Below are positions 5,590-7,721 of a DNA stretch of 7,721 nucleotides, one piece after another; position 1 is the stretch's first letter; the number at the start of each line of letters is the position of its first letter. Position numbers and translations under genes: made by a program. This DNA is from an uncultured Acidaminococcus sp. (GTDB lineage: Bacteria > Bacillota > Negativicutes > Acidaminococcales > Acidaminococcaceae), in contig CAAGJR010000181.1 of NCBI GenBank assembly GCA_900770265.1, forward strand, positions 1 through 7,721, given 5' to 3'. The notes under the pieces are model-generated. The model searched no databases. It was given only the letters and a program-made list of their open reading frames with translations, and had not been told where the DNA came from.

Positions 5590-6717
5590 ATGAACAGGCC
5601 GAAATGGCTCCGGCCCCGGGTGGGCCAGAACCGGCGCCGGCCGGGCACCCGGGACGCTGACATCCGCCGGGAGGAAGAACTGCGGCAGGCGGAGCGGGAG
5701 GCAGAAGGGACGCCCGGCCACCGGAGTTTCCGGCAGGAGATGCGGGCGGCCCGGCTGCGTCAGGAAGAGGCCCGGAAAAAGGCGGAAGAAGAGGCGCGCG
5801 CCCGGCGCAAGGTGCGTCTGGAGGCCCAGGCCTATATCAACGGACAGGCGGACAGTCCGGAACCCGAACCGGAAGATCCGGTGGAACAGGCCCGCAAAGC
5901 CCGGCTGGAACGGCAGCGGGCCCGCCGGCTGGGACGGAAGCGCAGCCCGCAGCCGGAACCTGAAACAAAGGAAACTGGCCGCAGGCTCCGCCGCCGGAAA
6001 CCGAAACGCCGGCTGAACAAGGCGAAGGTGGCCCTTCTGGTGGCCAGCATCGCCCTGCTCATCGCTTCCTATGTGCTGCTGCACCAGCCCTGGCTGGCCT
6101 TCGGGCAGCTGCAGGTGGTGGGCGACACCGCCGTGACCCTGGACGAAGTGAAGGAGATGGGGGATGCGGCAGAACCCCTGAACATCTTCAACATCAACCG
6201 GAAGAAGCTGCTCAGCAGCCTGCGCAGTGATTACCGGGTGGAAAAAGCCGACCTGTCCCTGGGCTGGCCCAACATCCTGAAAGTGGTGATCACCGACCGG
6301 AAACCGGCCCTGTACGTGGCCATGGAAGGCGGGCAGTACGCCAAGGTGGACCCCACCGGCCACATCATCGGGCTGGCGGACGGCATCACCGGCGGGGATG
6401 CGCCCTTTGTGTCCGGCTGGCACATCAGTGCCACGGACCTGGGCGGCGTCACGGACGACGAGGAGATCCAGGGTATCCTGAAGTTTTTGAATCAGCTGGA
6501 TGACGACCTGAAGCAGCGGATCAACGAGATCCATGTGGACGACAGCCAGAGCATCCGCATCTACCTGCACAACGGCATCCCGGTGATCCTGGGCAGCCCC
6601 GACAACGCCGTGGCCAAGCTGAAGACGTTCAAGGCCATCTGTCAGGAGCTGGAGACGAAAAAGATCAAAGCCCAGTACATCGACCTGACCTACGAGAAAC
6701 CCTATATCAAACTGTAA
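5590..6717 (+). CDS. ftsQ: FtsQ/DivIB cell division protein with long charged cytoplasmic tail
   Basis: FtsQ (DivIB in Gram-positives) is a bitopic divisome protein that works with FtsB/DivIC and FtsL. The protein has 375 residues, against 276 in E. coli. Residues 1-145 are very rich in Arg, Glu, Lys, Gln and Pro. Acidic Pro-Glu patches occur near 89-97 and 121-128, and a basic stop region (RRLRRRKPKRR) at 131-141 precedes the membrane. One transmembrane helix spans about 147-165. A POTRA domain follows (about 170-240, from FGQLQVVGDT through WPNILKVVITDRKPALYV), then the FtsQ/DivIB beta domain ending in AQYIDLTYEKPYIKL. The ATG lies 1 nt after the ddl TGA with no good Shine-Dalgarno site, suggesting coupling to ddl. 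A later start cannot be excluded, but the membrane and POTRA parts are clear. Confidence 0.9.
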   Translation: MNRPKWLRPRVGQNRRRPGTRDADIRREEELRQAEREAEGTPGHRSFRQEMRAARLRQEEARKKAEEEARARRKVRLEAQAYINGQADSPEPEPEDPVEQARKARLERQRARRLGRKRSPQPEPETKETGRRLRRRKPKRRLNKAKVALLVASIALLIASYVLLHQPWLAFGQLQVVGDTAVTLDEVKEMGDAAEPLNIFNINRKKLLSSLRSDYRVEKADLSLGWPNILKVVITDRKPALYVAMEGGQYAKVDPTGHIIGLADGITGGDAPFVSGWHISATDLGGVTDDEEIQGILKFLNQLDDDLKQRINEIHVDDSQSIRIYLHNGIPVILGSPDNAVAKLKTFKAICQELETKKIKAQYIDLTYEKPYIKL

Positions 6718-6718
6718 C

Positions 6719-6724
6719 AAGGAG
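6719..6724 (+). promoter_or_regulatory. Ribosome binding site of the DUF881 gene
   Basis: AAGGAG lies 6 nt before the ATG at 6731, just after the ftsQ TAA, and supports that start. Confidence 0.75.
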
Positions 6725-6730
6725 AACGCC

Positions 6731-7423
6731 ATGGTCTGTCACAGCACAAAAGAGAAGTTCTTCATGTTCCTGGTGTGCCTCATTGTGGGGACCATGATTT
6801 CCACGCAGTTCCGCAGCGCGGAACACGCCAAGCAGAGCGTGAACCAGCAGCGGGCGGAAGATCTGGCGGAAAAACTGAAGAACGCAGAGAAAGAAAACAA
6901 GGAACTGACCAATAAACTGGAAGAGCTGGAAGTCCAGGGAACGGGCGGCGACCCCAAGCTGCTGAACGACCTGAAGATCAAGGCCGGGGAAGTGGCCCTG
7001 ACCGGGCCCGGGGTCATCGTCACCGTGGACGACAGCCAGGTGAAACCCAAGAACGGGGAAAACCCCAACCTGTATGTGATCCACGACGATGACCTGCTGC
7101 GGCTCTTGAACGAACTGCGGGCCGCCGGGGCAGAAGCCATCGCCCTCAATAAGGAACGGATGCTGGATGTGTCGGAGGTGCGCTGTGCCGGGCCCACCGT
7201 TTCGGTGAACAATACCCGGTTCACCCCGCCGTACGAGATCCGGGCCATCGGCGACCCCAAGACCCTGGAAAGTGCCCTGCGGCTGCGGGGCGGTGTGGTG
7301 GAGACCCTGAAGTTCTGGGGCATCAATGTGAACGTGAAACGCAGCGACAAGGTGGAGGTGCCGGCCTTTAAGGGGACGCGGCATTTCGAATTCGCCAAAC
7401 CGAAAGAAGGTGGCCAGGCATGA
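6731..7423 (+). CDS. DUF881 family membrane protein (YlxW/YlxX-like)
   Basis: The 230-residue protein has a short N-terminal membrane helix (about 9-25), a charged heptad-like stretch fit for a coiled coil (about 33-69, rich in Glu, Lys, Leu and Asn), and a C-terminal DUF881 domain (about 75-220). Family signatures are LTGPGVIVTVDDS (90-102), the HDDDLLRLLNELRAAGAEA stretch (118-136) followed by LNKERM, RCAGP, and PPYEIRAIGDP (166-176). The most likely location is membrane-anchored with the domain outside, by analogy with B. subtilis YlxW/YlxX, which lie between divIB and ftsA. The molecular role of the family is poorly known and I assign none. It lies 13 nt after ftsQ, has a good ribosome site, and its TGA overlaps the sbp ATG (ATGA). 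Confidence 0.9.
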   Translation: MVCHSTKEKFFMFLVCLIVGTMISTQFRSAEHAKQSVNQQRAEDLAEKLKNAEKENKELTNKLEELEVQGTGGDPKLLNDLKIKAGEVALTGPGVIVTVDDSQVKPKNGENPNLYVIHDDDLLRLLNELRAAGAEAIALNKERMLDVSEVRCAGPTVSVNNTRFTPPYEIRAIGDPKTLESALRLRGGVVETLKFWGINVNVKRSDKVEVPAFKGTRHFEFAKPKEGGQA

Positions 7424-7721
7424 TCTATGCAATTGCAGGGCTGGCGCTGGGCATCCTGCTGGGAGCCTATCTGCCCATGGTGCCGCCGGGCTACACGAAA
7501 CTGGTGGCCGTGGCCTTCATGGCCTGCCTGGACGCAGCCTTCGGCGGGTACCGGTCCAGCCTGGAAAAGCATTTCAACTACAAGATTTTCGTCAGCGGCT
7601 TTTTCGCCAACGGGATCTTTGCAGCGGTGCTGTGCTATTTCGGGCTGAAGCTGGGCATCGACCTGTATTATGTGGCCCTGATCGCCTTCGGCCTTCGGAT
7701 CTTCAACAACATTGCCATCAT
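7420..7721 (+). CDS. sbp: Small basic protein Sbp, DUF1290 family (3' end cut off)
   Basis: The gene starts at an ATG overlapping the DUF881 stop; a purine-rich AAGAAGG lies 9 nt upstream. About 100 residues are visible before the window ends in mid-codon, nearly the whole of a family usually about 110-120 long. The sequence follows the Sbp/DUF1290 pattern closely: an N-terminal membrane helix (AIAGLALGILLGAYLPMVPP), a second with AVAFMACLDAAFGGYR, then the family hallmark FVSGFFANGIFAAVL and GLKLGIDLYYVALIAFGLRIFNNIAI. It is a polytopic membrane protein of unknown mechanism, found between ftsQ/divIB and ftsA/ftsZ in many Bacillota. The family name comes from B. subtilis. No stop codon is reached here. 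Confidence 0.9.
   Translation, partial: MIYAIAGLALGILLGAYLPMVPPGYTKLVAVAFMACLDAAFGGYRSSLEKHFNYKIFVSGFFANGIFAAVLCYFGLKLGIDLYYVALIAFGLRIFNNIAI

Noticed and set aside
868..6732. Long open frames on the minus strand, the largest at 868-2196, 2064-3311, 3574-4623, 4428-5663 and 5272-6732
   Set aside because: They lie opposite well-identified genes. Their His/Gly/Gln/Val-rich translations look like the antisense of GC-rich codon use, and none resembles a known family or has a convincing ribosome site.

Overview
This window is a stretch of a division and cell wall (dcw) gene cluster. All recognised genes lie on the plus strand: mraY (3' half only), murD, murG, murC, ddl, ftsQ/divIB, a DUF881 membrane protein gene, and the start of the small basic protein gene sbp (DUF1290). 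The DUF881 and Sbp genes just after ftsQ are typical of Bacillota. The GC-rich coding sequence, the TTG and GTG starts with AGGAGG-type ribosome sites, and the compact gene order suggest a GC-rich Bacillota lineage. My best guess is Negativicutes, possibly an Acidaminococcus-like organism, but this is inference and not a secure identification.

Layout. Bases 1-468 encode the C-terminal half of MraY. Bases 469-777 are the only sizeable non-coding gap. It is almost filled by a near-palindromic, MITE-like element (about 476-744) with long imperfect inverted arms, paired GC-rich hairpins in each arm, heptad repeats at both tips and an AT-richer centre. From murD onward (778-7721) the genes are packed like one operon: murD and murG overlap by 4 nt, murG/murC are 4 nt apart, murC/ddl 2 nt, ddl/ftsQ 1 nt, ftsQ/DUF881 13 nt, and DUF881/sbp overlap by 4 nt.

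Function. MurC adds L-Ala and MurD adds D-Glu to UDP-MurNAc in the cytoplasm. Ddl makes the D-Ala-D-Ala that ends the stem peptide. MraY transfers the finished precursor to undecaprenyl phosphate, forming lipid I, and MurG adds GlcNAc to form lipid II. FtsQ/DivIB is a bitopic divisome protein. DUF881 and Sbp are conserved membrane proteins of poorly known role found next to division genes. All catalytic motifs I could check in the enzymes are intact.

The coding part is ordinary core genome. The unusual parts are the repeat element between mraY and murD, the absence of ftsW and murB from their common positions, and a very long, charged cytoplasmic extension on FtsQ. I saw no RNA genes, CRISPR array, prophage or complete transposon.
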